DNA of 19,672 bases from Pigoraptor vietnamica. Taxonomy: Eukaryota; Opisthokonta; Filasterea. Below are positions 1-8,241 of the stretch, piece by piece (positions within the stretch are counted from its first letter, which is position 1; every line of letters begins with the position of its first letter). The notes beneath the pieces are model-generated. The model searched no databases. It was not told the origin of the DNA and was given only the letters and a program-made list of their open reading frames with translations. The position numbers and the translations under genes were made by a program. The DNA lies in the NCBI GenBank assembly GCA_943704525.1, contig CALSCQ010000870.1, positions 1 through 19,672 on the forward strand. The letters run 5' to 3'.

Positions 1-177
<177 letters not shown>

Positions 178-289
178 GTGTCAGTGGGAAGTGAAGCGAA
201 TCTGCTTAGAATCATATCGTGTGCCGAGAGCGAAGCTCACTCCGAGACACAAAGAAACGACGTCTGCAGAGAGTGTGCGAGCGGCTCAC

Positions 290-726
290 CCCCACTGCGG
301 GGACTCCTCGTCTTCCGACCACGCCCGCCACGCTGTTCTGCGTTGTCCACAAACTTATCGATGCCCTCATCCACAGGCGCATCGGTCGCCGCGGCTTCGT
401 CGTTGGGCGCGGTGGAGTATAGCAGAGCAGGCTGCGAACGCACCGATTCTCAGCATTTACGAACGACACCCGACCCACGCACCACTCATGGCACCACCAT
501 TTCGCAAACACAAATCACAGCCAGGGCCACACGCAGCCCACGCCAACATTCCGTCCCCCTCCCACCCCCTCCCCCTCTCTTTTCACACTCCTTTCCCTCC
601 AAACGGACAAGCGTGCGCTGTGGAACACGCGTTTCGCTGGTCAAGACGCACCTGTTGCAACACAAACGCCGACGACAATGGCCGCCACGCATTGGCGCGC
701 TGTAGCAATCGGAGCGCCATTTTCAT
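290..726 (-). CDS. 5' exons of an unidentified, probably mitochondrial, protein (partial)
   Basis: Two-exon model on the minus strand: exon 1 at 726-652 and exon 2 at 431-290, joined in phase 0 across a 220-bp intron with a gtgcgt donor and a ttcgcag acceptor. Exon 2 ends at a gtgagc donor (289), so the rest lies beyond the left edge. The start MKMALRLLQRANAWRPLSS is Arg-rich, amphipathic and free of acidic residues; it is followed by LLYSTAP and then an acidic stretch (DEAAATDAPVDEGIDKF). That pattern is typical of a cleavable mitochondrial matrix presequence. A second Met at residue 3 could be the true start. I do not recognise the mature protein. The model rests on splice signals and presequence character only, so the exon 2 donor is uncertain. 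The gene faces away from NOP10 across a 376-bp spacer. Confidence 0.5.
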
Positions 727-1102
727 GGGCTCCTTCGCTGCGTGCGTGCGTCTGCGTGCGTCTGTGTGCGTGCGCGTGCGTGTCTCGAAACATACTCTAA
801 GACTGAAGAAAAGAAATGAAAGCGACGCCGGCCATCTGGCCTAAGGAATAGCCACCCCGGATTAACGGGAGATGGGAATGATGGAATACACCTTGCACGA
901 GGGCCATCAAGGACCACTCGGCAAATTAAATTGAGCATCGCGCTAATATATAATGGACTCGTTTTGTAATTAATTGGATGATTACTCCCTGTCAACATCA
1001 AGCCCAACGCACACATGGGTCGCATGTTGAAGCAAGTTCAGAAAGGGACACATCGAGTGCACAATATCTCAAGCGCGAAGGGGTGTAATTGTAGTCGCGA
1101 AG
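727..1102. promoter_or_regulatory. Divergent spacer between the mitochondrial-type gene and NOP10
   Basis: This 376-bp gap separates two start codons pointing in opposite directions, so it should contain both promoters and 5' leaders. A short AT-rich stretch (about 925-990) contains atataatgg and attaattgg. I see no convincing core promoter element. A GT/GC-rich tract at 733-785 lies in the leader of the minus-strand gene. Confidence 0.45.
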
Positions 1103-1739
1103 ATGTATCTCATGTATTACCTTGACGCGAACGGCAAGCGCGTGTACACGCTCAAGGTGGGCTCAACAACACACCGGTGTTTGCGACGCCACCCATTGCA
1201 AATGATGCACGATGGAGGCGAAAGGGACGGTTGTATCAAGGAAAATATAGAAGACAGAGGGAATGCTTTCATCGAAGGAAACAACGGCGTGCATGGGGAC
1301 TGATTTTGTGTTCCCGCCATTTTCCGCGTGAGCAGAAGGTCTCGCCCACGGGAGAGCCGACCAAGTCTGCGCATCCCGGTGAGTTTTTGCTCTCCCGCGC
1401 GTCATGGTCTGGCCTCGAATGGCGGTGTCGTGTTCTTGCAAAGGGGTGTGACGTGATGACCATCTTATGATTCGCGAAGAATGATTTTCTTTTTACGTGA
1501 TTATCAACATTTTGCGACTGATCTGGCGCCCGTGCAAAGGGGCGCTGCCACATTCTGTTCGGCCGTTTTGTTGTTGTCGTGATGTGACCCTGCGCCTTGT
1601 CTCACACTCAACCTTTGCGTCTTCGCAACTGCGATTTGCAGCGCGCTTTTCGCCGGACGACAAGTTTTCGCGGCACCGGGTGACGCTCAAGCGCCGCTTC
1701 AACCTCCTTCCCACGCAGCAGCCCATCCCCGAACTGTGA
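1103..1739 (+). CDS. NOP10: NOP10, H/ACA ribonucleoprotein complex subunit 3
   Basis: Three exons, join(1103..1156, 1336..1378, 1642..1739), encode 64 residues, exactly the length of human NOP10. Exon 1 gives [18 protein letters not shown], exon 2 [14 protein letters not shown], and exon 3 the conserved [20 protein letters not shown] core ending in QPIPEL. Introns are 179 and 263 bp, with donors gtgggc and gtgagt and acceptors gagcag and ttgcag. The Ala codon before RFSPDD is split 1+2 across intron 2. NOP10 is a small structural component of the box H/ACA snoRNP with dyskerin/Cbf5, GAR1 and NHP2. It is needed for rRNA pseudouridylation and acts in nucleolus and Cajal bodies. The zinc-binding cysteines of archaeal Nop10 are absent, as is usual in eukaryotes. 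Each exon is too short to look like a gene alone. A broken copy of exon 3 lies downstream. Confidence 0.95.
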
Positions 1740-2182
1740 GACCACTTCACATGTGACGAGAGGGAAACTCGGACGCTGTGCGTAATGCAGCGTGCGCTTT
1801 TCTGGGGCCTCCTCTTTACTCCGCGCGTTTGCCGCCGCGTGCGTTGCGTTGTCGTTGCGTTGCGCGCCGTTGAAGTCAGTTAACAACGCTTGTTATCTTC
1901 TGTGTGGCTGGTGTCCTGCTTCGCGTCTTGTCGGTTTTGCGTGGATGCTGCATTTGCTGTCCTCTCATTCTAGGGTGTAACAGCACGCGCTGTGCAGAAT
2001 TGATGTGGGTTCGGGCGGTCGCGTACTACAGCGAGGGGAGCGACTTTCACGTTCACTTTTTTGCAGTTGGCCATTCCCTCCACGTGGTTGCACCCAACTC
2101 TGTGAATGCCACAGTAAGTGGCTGCTATTGCGAGTACGCCAGATGTCGATATTGCTGTTCCGCACTGTCGCTGCTGAATACC
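1740..2182. other. NOP10 3' flank, source of repeated DNA
   Basis: No gene seen. The proximal part (about 1740-1830, containing gcgtaatgcagcgtg) recurs as a direct copy at about 2461-2540. The distal part (about 1835-1965) recurs inverted at 2560-2695. The remainder (1966-2182) looks unique. Confidence 0.6.
1835..1965 (+). repeat. Arm 1 of an inverted repeat downstream of NOP10
   Basis: This segment, including gttgcgttgtcgttgcgttg and gcttcgcgtcttgtcggtt, matches the reverse complement of 2560-2695 with substitutions and small indels. The arms are about 600 bp apart, with the NOP10 pseudogene copy between them. Confidence 0.75.
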
Positions 2183-2540
2183 GTACATCTTATAATTCGC
2201 GCCGAAGATTGCTTTACGGTGATTATTCACTTAATTGGCGACAGATTTGTCGCCCGTGCAAAGGGCGCTGCTACATGGTGTTGATCTCATGACGTGACCC
2301 TGCGCCTTGTCCCACACTCAGTCTTTGCGTCCCGCCGGCAATGCAATTCAGTTTCGGCAGCGCGGACGACAAGTTTTTCGCACCGAGTGACGCTCAAACC
2401 GTTCAAGCGCCGCTTCAACCTTCGGCTTCCCACGCCGAGCAGCCCATCCCGGAATTGTGAGAGCGCTGTTCACAGTTGGTGAAAGGGCGTAATGCAGCGT
2501 GTCAGTTTCGGCTGGGGCCGTCTTCTCAGCCTGAGTTCAA
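2183..2540 (+). pseudogene. Broken partial duplicate of NOP10 (intron 2 end, exon 3, 3' flank)
   Basis: Direct copy, offset about 710-725 bp, of about 1456-1830. Shared landmarks are catcttat(g/a)attcgcg, gcccgtgcaaagg, gtgaccctgcgccttgtc and the exon 3 coding part at 2361-2460. The copied exon has lost the start of the RFSPDD coding sequence, shows a small deletion after acaag plus several insertions, and its frame is broken, although the terminal QPIPEL codons and stop (2443-2460) are intact. No copy of exon 1 or exon 2 precedes it, so it cannot encode NOP10. Divergence from the functional copy suggests an old event. Confidence 0.85.
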
Positions 2541-2559
2541 GTACGTCTCGCGTTTGAAC

Positions 2560-2695
2560 AGCATTATGTCCACATGAAACCGGCAAGACGCGAAGCGGAC
2601 ACTTGGCACGGGAGATCACAAGCCGCTTCAGTAACTGTGACTTCAATGGCGCGCAACGCAACGACAACGCAACGCAATGCAACCACGCGGCGCTG
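2560..2695 (-). repeat. Arm 2 of the inverted repeat downstream of NOP10
   Basis: The reverse complement of this stretch aligns with 1835-1965, including caacgcaacgacaacgcaac and gcaagacgcgaagcgg. With the adjacent direct copy, it indicates that the duplicated NOP10 3' flank was split and its distal half inverted. Confidence 0.75.
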
Positions 2696-2699
2696 AACT

Positions 2700-3486
2700 T
2701 GACTCAGTCTTTTTGCATCCGTCAGTGTTGCCAGTCACAATTCATTTAATAGTATAACACGAGCTTCTTCATGCTCGGTTCATCTCTCCTATACAGCCAT
2801 CTCGTGTGGCGGCACCATGCTGCGCCGCGCGGTCCTTCATACAAACCACTGGCTGCAATGCGGCCGTTTATTGTGCGGTGTGGTGTCCATGTGTCCGGGT
2901 GAGGGTGACAGGTGAGTACGCACTGATACAATTTTTCACTTTGACTTGACATACAAATTTGGATACATTATCTTCTGTTGAGTTTTTAAAATTTAGTTGA
3001 TTTTGGCTCATTTATTGGATTTTTAAGGATTCCTCTAAATCTACTTATTGCGTGTCAAACAGTTTGACACGGCATGCCAAAACTCCGCCACAACCATTCC
3101 CACGCCCTCAGTCTGTCCCATTCACCCTTCCCGGGCACCACCCCTGACACACACGCGCACACACACACACACACACACACGCTGTGAGTGCGAGTCCCAC
3201 CTCACACAGTGGGTGGTTTCCAGTAGTGCACGTTGGCTGCTACCGCCGGCTACGGTCACGGCAGTGCTGCCCGCGGCGGACTCGGACCAATTGTCCCGAC
3301 CACTGACTGTCACGGCCGCCGACGCCGCGGCTGTGCCAAAAGAGCTGCGTTGAAGATGATCACCAACTTCTCTCAGAGTGCAGCAATGGGCTTGCCGGGC
3401 AATCCGCTCAGAAGTCGCCCCCAACCGATTGCACCCGCTGACGGCCGGCGGCCGGACGCGTGACAGCGCCGGTGTCCAGTCGCAAC
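2700..3486. other. Spacer and 5' leader upstream of the glycosyltransferase gene
   Basis: No gene is established here. The region contains an AT-rich island (about 2925-3060), an (AC)n tract, and a GC-rich run-in to the start codon at 3487. One possible upstream exon is noted: ATG at 2817 with a gtgagt donor at 2912, which would splice in frame to an acceptor at 3479. I found no family evidence for it. Confidence 0.5.
3156..3181. repeat. (AC)n microsatellite
   Basis: Short AC dinucleotide run in the leader region of the glycosyltransferase gene. Confidence 0.9.
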
Positions 3487-5388
3487 ATGGCGACGCTCGC
3501 GCGCCTATTGCGGCGCCTGCGGCTTGCGATGCCGTGGGCGACGAGCGGGGGCTGTTTCCTTCTCGCGTATGTCGCGCTTGCCGTGTGCGCTCTCTCCCTA
3601 TTTTCGATGCACATCAACACACGTCACGTGGGCGACCACCACCGTGCCGCCCCGCTCGTGTTCGGGCACCAGTCGTCGTCGCTGCCAGCCTCGGGCATCG
3701 AGAGGGACGTGCGCGAGGCTTACAAGGTCACGCTCAGCGAGCTGGGAATGGCCGTCGAGTCGATGAGATCCGCCATGAACGCGTCGGGGGTGGACACTGC
3801 CGACGAGGTCATCGTGTTTGCGCACCGTGTGCCGCTCTTTGACACGGCCGGGGGTGATCTGCGCACGCTCAAGCTGGTCCGCGCCCTCTGCGCACTCAAT
3901 CTGACCGTGCGATTCGTCGCCATGGCGCGAGTGAATCCCGACCCTCGCACACCCTACTACCGCGCCCTGCGGTGGGCGTGTGCGACCGACCGCATCCACA
4001 TCTACGGCTCGCACCAAGTCTCGCGGCTCGTCGAAACACTGCACACGCGCGAAATGGCCAACGCGCCGCCACCAGTCCCAGGGGCGCGCGGAGGGCAGGC
4101 TGAACGCGGTCCGGCGGCGCTGCTGGCCGTTGTTCACCGCATCACGTACAACCCGCTAACGGCGTTCGAAGGCGGCACGTCGTACGGCAAGTTCGGGTCG
4201 CTCTTGCGCGCTCGCTTCCCGCTTGCCCTCAGCATCATTTCGCGTGACGAGGTGATCGCAGACCACGAGTCCCGCCGCAAGACGGCCATGTGGGGGAGCC
4301 GTATGGCCGATCCCTTCGCCGGCGTTGCGCAGGTGGTCATGCGCGACGAGAAGGAGGCGCTCAACGCGGTCGACTACGCCGTGTACCCGTCGGAGAGCGA
4401 CGCGCGCTCGGCAGCCATCTTTGCCATGCGCCCGCAGGCGGACTTTGGCGTTGTGCGCTTTGCGTACCTTAGGGCGGACACACTCGCCCTCACATCCCTC
4501 CTGCTCGGCCGCGCCGTCCCGACAGCTTCCTCGCTCACCACCACAGCGACGCTGAATCCGTCGGGCACGCTTGGCCTCGACTTCCAGCTCCGCTCGCACC
4601 TTCTGTTCTTCGGCGCGGGCGACAACACGGACAACACGGTGGCTGTCGAGTGGTTCGCGGAGGCCGTCCTGCCGCTCGTTCGCGAATCCGTACCCGAGTG
4701 CAAGCTCACGGTCGCCGGCCGCGTGCAGCCGCCGTCGCGGAACCAGAGGCGCACAACACAGTTCGATACGCGCAGAGGGGCGAACAAGCGCGGCGTCGCG
4801 GGCGCCCAAGCGGATACGCAGGAGGAAGCGAAGGAGCCTGCAGCGATCGAATTTGTCGGCCCAGTGAATGACCTCAGCACGCTGATCGACGGGAGCAGGG
4901 TGTTCGTGTCGCCCGTGCTTAACGGCGGAGGTGCGTTGGCCCCGTTCGCGCTCACACGCACATTTTACATAGCACTGTCACAAACTCAACACTCTCACAT
5001 ACGACACTCCCTGACACTCGCAACGCGTCTCGCAGGCCTCAACACCAAGACCATTCTCACATTGGCGCACGGCCTCCCCGTCGTCACGACCTCCGTCGGC
5101 GCCATGGGGCTGCCGCACGCGCGGTCGGCGTCCCTGCACCGCGCGCGATCCTTGCGGCATCGATATCTCCTCCCATTCATCGTGGCGGACACGGCCCCGG
5201 AGTTTGCAGCAGCGGTTGCCGCTCTGTACGCAGACGAAGAGTTGTGGACACACATGGCGCGTAACGCTCAAGTGTATGCCCGACAGCACTTCTCCGACGA
5301 GGGAAGTGCCGCGGACGTCGCGAATGCCGTCGCCGCAGCCCTTGTGCGTAAGAGCGAAAGGGCGGTGCGGCCATATATGCATAGCTAG
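3487..5388 (+). CDS. Membrane-anchored GT4-like glycosyltransferase (group 1)
   Basis: Two exons, join(3487..4930, 5036..5388), encode 598 residues. The ATG at 3487 is the first in frame after a TGA at 3439 and has good context (caacATGG). Residues 1-20 are Arg-rich, and about 21-39 (GGCFLLAYVALAVCALSLF) form one hydrophobic segment: a type II signal anchor, suggesting a Golgi or ER lumenal enzyme (inference). The C-terminal half has the GT-B nucleotide-sugar domain of glycosyltransferases group 1: LLFFGAGDNTDN, KLTVAGR, IEFVGPVNDLSTLI, VFVSPVLNGGG and AHGLPVVTTSVGAMGL. The 105-bp intron (donor gtgcgt, acceptor ctcgcag) is a multiple of three and stop-free, so it reads through. Removing it restores NGGGLNTKT beside AHGLPVV, as in the family. 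The Glu usual in the E-x7-E motif is Thr (TILTLAHG). Donor and acceptor sugars cannot be inferred. Confidence 0.8.
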   Translation: MATLARLLRRLRLAMPWATSGGCFLLAYVALAVCALSLFSMHINTRHVGDHHRAAPLVFGHQSSSLPASGIERDVREAYKVTLSELGMAVESMRSAMNASGVDTADEVIVFAHRVPLFDTAGGDLRTLKLVRALCALNLTVRFVAMARVNPDPRTPYYRALRWACATDRIHIYGSHQVSRLVETLHTREMANAPPPVPGARGGQAERGPAALLAVVHRITYNPLTAFEGGTSYGKFGSLLRARFPLALSIISRDEVIADHESRRKTAMWGSRMADPFAGVAQVVMRDEKEALNAVDYAVYPSESDARSAAIFAMRPQADFGVVRFAYLRADTLALTSLLLGRAVPTASSLTTTATLNPSGTLGLDFQLRSHLLFFGAGDNTDNTVAVEWFAEAVLPLVRESVPECKLTVAGRVQPPSRNQRRTTQFDTRRGANKRGVAGAQADTQEEAKEPAAIEFVGPVNDLSTLIDGSRVFVSPVLNGGGALAPFALTRTFYIALSQTQHSHIRHSLTLATRLAGLNTKTILTLAHGLPVVTTSVGAMGLPHARSASLHRARSLRHRYLLPFIVADTAPEFAAAVAALYADEELWTHMARNAQVYARQHFSDEGSAADVANAVAAALVRKSERAVRPYMHS

Positions 5389-5674
5389 AGAGTGCCGCGC
5401 GGCGTTTGCATGTTTGCGTAGTGTGCGGCTGTGTGCGTATCTGGCGTGCGCGTGCATGCGGGCATATGTGATATTATATGCGTGCAATAAGAAAGGAGAT
5501 GAATGAATTCTGAGCAATGCGGTCTGAATTCGAACCTGAAAGCGACGCGGTGGGAGGGGAGGACGCACTGCAGCACGCACGCAACAAAAGCTCACACAAA
5601 CACAGAAGGACACACGCAGAGCACCGCCTCAGGCAACACAAACACGCACAATCCCGGACGTGCTTCACAGTCCC
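5389..5674. other. Convergent 3' spacer between the glycosyltransferase and dehydrogenase genes
   Basis: A 286-bp tail-to-tail gap holding both 3' UTRs. A possible poly(A)-like aataag is at about 5487 on the plus strand. No gene is seen. Confidence 0.5.
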
Positions 5675-7536
5675 CTAGATCTTGTATTCGCGGGTCATCT
5701 TGACGTCCTCGAATGCGTTGAGGCCCTTCTCCTTAAGCGCCTTGAGGAAGACGATGGGGTCAAGCAGACCCTCGACGGCGTACGTGCCGGGTTCGCGCGT
5801 GACGAGGCCTGCGATTGGGCGGGATGGATATTGTGTTCAGAGTGCGCACAGTGCACACACATACGCGCATCACACCCACAACACACCCACCCACACCCAC
5901 CCAGACCCAGGCCCAGACCCACACCCTCACACACACGCACATCAGCCATGGCCCGACACCCACCCTCCTTCTTGCCGAGGATGATCGCACCCGTGGCGAG
6001 AGACAATCCCGTCGACTCGCGCATGCCGGCCTCGGCAAACGCAGAACGCGTCACGAGGGCGCCGTCCTTGAGGCCAGTGACATCAATTCGGAGCGACCCA
6101 TTGCTGGGCTTCTTGTCGGCGCTGACGAGGTGGTGCATCGCAAAACCAAACGCGCGCACGACGAGGTCCTTCACGCGCGGGTACTTGAACACGCCGAGCC
6201 AGCCGGGGAACGTGAACGCCTCCGAGCCGAGCCCAAAGCCCATCGAGTAGGTCACGTCGGTGACCGTCGGGAATGTCCGGTGGATGGTGACGGGCTCGGC
6301 GTGGCCCATGTTCCACATGTAGCACTGGCCGATGAGCGGCATCTCCACGCACTGTCGGTGTCGGTTGGTGAGCGAGCGTATGCGTGTGAGTGAGTGATTA
6401 AGTGTGTGTTTGTGTGTATACGTGCGTGACTTTGTTAAATGACCACTCACCGTCTTCTCGCTGCACGCACGAACGAACGTCGGCTTGCCGTCCCGGTAGA
6501 TGAGCAGTTCGCCCGTGACAATGAAGAGCATGTGGCGGAGAACGGCCTCGCCACCGCCGGCGTCTGCGTGAGGCGAGCCACAAGAGTGAGCGAAGGGCAT
6601 AGTGGGCACCACATCCAAAGTGTCGCACCACGCACACTCACCAAGCGGCTGGTAGCAGTAGATGTTGACCTTCTTGATCTCGTCAAAGTACGTCTTGGCA
6701 AGGAAGGAGACGCAGGCGTTGGAAGCGCCGGGCGTCGCGCCGAGGCCGGTGAGAATCTGCGACACAAAATAGCGTCGGATGAAGGTGAGTTCGTTGCGCA
6801 GAGTGGCGCAGCCGCCGAATCCTGTTGCATCTCACTGCGTAGCCCCACTTGGACGCCCTTCTTCTTTGCCTTCTCGTTCAGGTCGTTGAGCACGGCGTGG
6901 GTAGCGCTCCAATCGTCGCACACACTGCGACGGGGCACTCGTCAGCACCAGGCTTCAGCGGTGAACAGCAGTCCAGCATCGTTCAAGCAGACAGGCGGCA
7001 TTTCAATAGGCGTATTAGTATGCGCACCTACAGTAGTTGACGCCCGCTTCGATGGCGGCTTCCACGCAGCGCGTCTCGAAAATGTGGAAGGGACCGAGGG
7101 CGGACGCGGCGATGTCATGGCTGCACAGCGCAAGCCGTCACTGCTGAGTCAAGTGAAACAGTAGTGCGGGGAGTAAGTTACGCACCCGCGAATGGCCTCA
7201 ACAAGCTGTGCGTGGTTGAAGGCATCGACCTGCTTCACGGCCACCTTGGCACCCTGCGGAGCACACACAGCGACTGGGTCAGCAAACTCAAGTCCAATCC
7301 AAGTATGCCTGAACCACACACTCCGAGTCCATTCTAACTAGTGTGCCGTGAACCCATTGACGGTATTCAGTGTGCAGCGTGCGCACCTTGCCCTCGAGAC
7401 GCTTGGCAATCTGCTGCGCAACGGGGAGATTCCTGTCGGCAATGGTGACGAGCTCGATGCCCGGCGTGACGACGAGCTCCTCGACAGCGCGGCTGCCGAC
7501 GTCACCGGCACCGCCGAGAACAATGTACTTGAGCAT
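5675..7536 (-). CDS. Saccharopine dehydrogenase-family NAD(P)-dependent oxidoreductase
   Basis: Eight exons on the minus strand: 7536-7387, 7253-7186, 7120-7028, 6924-6849, 6756-6642, 6563-6451, 6351-5964 and 5808-5675, giving 378 residues, a normal length for the family. The N-terminus is a Rossmann fold with the dinucleotide-binding loop LGGAGDVGSRAVEEL (residues 7-21) and the strand-end acidic residue in VTIADRN. Family motifs follow in order: ALGPFHIFETRCVEAAIEAG, NYCSVCDDW, ILTGLGATPGASN and a long C-terminal domain ending TREYKI. Relatives include saccharopine dehydrogenase, lysine 6-dehydrogenase and carboxynorspermidine synthase; the substrate here is unknown. No signal peptide is visible, so it is probably cytosolic. 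Seven introns of 65-155 bp; introns 5 (78 bp) and 6 (99 bp) are 3n and stop-free. An upstream in-frame ATG at 7554 would add six residues. Confidence 0.85.
5840..5945. repeat. CA/CCCA-rich low-complexity tract inside a dehydrogenase intron
   Basis: Lies within intron 7 (5809-5963) of the minus-strand dehydrogenase gene. It mixes cacaca, cccacc and cagaccc runs; the sense strand is GT/GGGT-rich. Confidence 0.8.
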
Positions 7537-8241
7537 TCTCTTGAATGCACACACGGCAACGAAAGAGGGAGATTAAAGAGCAGATTCAACGCGCTGTGTT
7601 GGTGTTTTTTTTGTCTGTGCGCGTGGACGGATCCAAGAGAGAACGTCGAGGTGGGAGAGAAAGCCAAGACAATGTGGAGCCACGTGACACTGATAAGAAA
7701 ACGAAATTACTAAAACCTGAAATTCATTTGCTTCGAAATAGTTCACACTTGCACAGCATAAATCCTCAACTGAATTTAATACAAGTATTCATTTTGTATG
7801 AAATTTACATAACGAAACTCATACCGTTCAGTGTTTTTGAAGATTGTTCTGGACACAACTATTAATAGACAAAATCACATGCCCATTGGTGCATTTTGGC
7901 GAGTTCTCGCAAAGTTGCTTTCAGCTGGTCAGAACAAACGCTTACACAACCGCTGTACACACTTTCGGCTCTCAGCGCAGCTTATATTCGCACTCTTCTT
8001 CTCTCACACACAGCCCGAGTGAATTATTATGCACTATCCTATCTCTGCAAGACTGGGTGGTGAGAGATTCAACCCATCTCTCGTTATCGAAACACACAAC
8101 ATCGCTCCCCAGGCCAATCGCGTGGGCGCGCCCCACTCACACACATTCACACGACCCGTTGACACACGCCGACTGACACACGCCCACACTGACACACGCG
8201 CACACTGACACGCGCCCACACTGACACACACAGACCGCACC
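7537..8241. promoter_or_regulatory. Divergent spacer between the dehydrogenase and glutathione synthetase genes
   Basis: This 705-bp gap between opposed start codons should contain both promoters. It has a marked AT-rich core (about 7685-7870), unlike the GC-rich surroundings, then a stretch with ggccaatcgcg at about 8112 (CCAAT-like) and a 16-bp tandem repeat just before the GSS start. No coding exon is recognised. Confidence 0.5.
8161..8236 (+). repeat. 16-bp minisatellite in the GSS leader
   Basis: Units related to gacacacgcccacact start at 8161, 8175, 8191, 8207 and 8223. The three central units are 16 bp and near-identical; the first and last are 14 bp and degenerate. The array ends five bases before the ATG at 8242, so it is probably transcribed as 5' UTR. 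Confidence 0.85.

Noticed and set aside
178-844. Plus-strand open frames of 175 and 222 residues near the left edge
   Set aside because: They use GTG starts and low-complexity composition, and conflict with the minus-strand model that yields a mitochondrial presequence.
3122-3424. 100-residue minus-strand open frame divergent from the glycosyltransferase
   Set aside because: It runs into the (AC)n tract, has no motif, and no splice or promoter context supports it.
5515-5545. ttcgaa-centred sequence resembling a tRNA T-loop
   Set aside because: The flanking stem does not pair, and no acceptor stem, D-arm or anticodon arm can be found around it.
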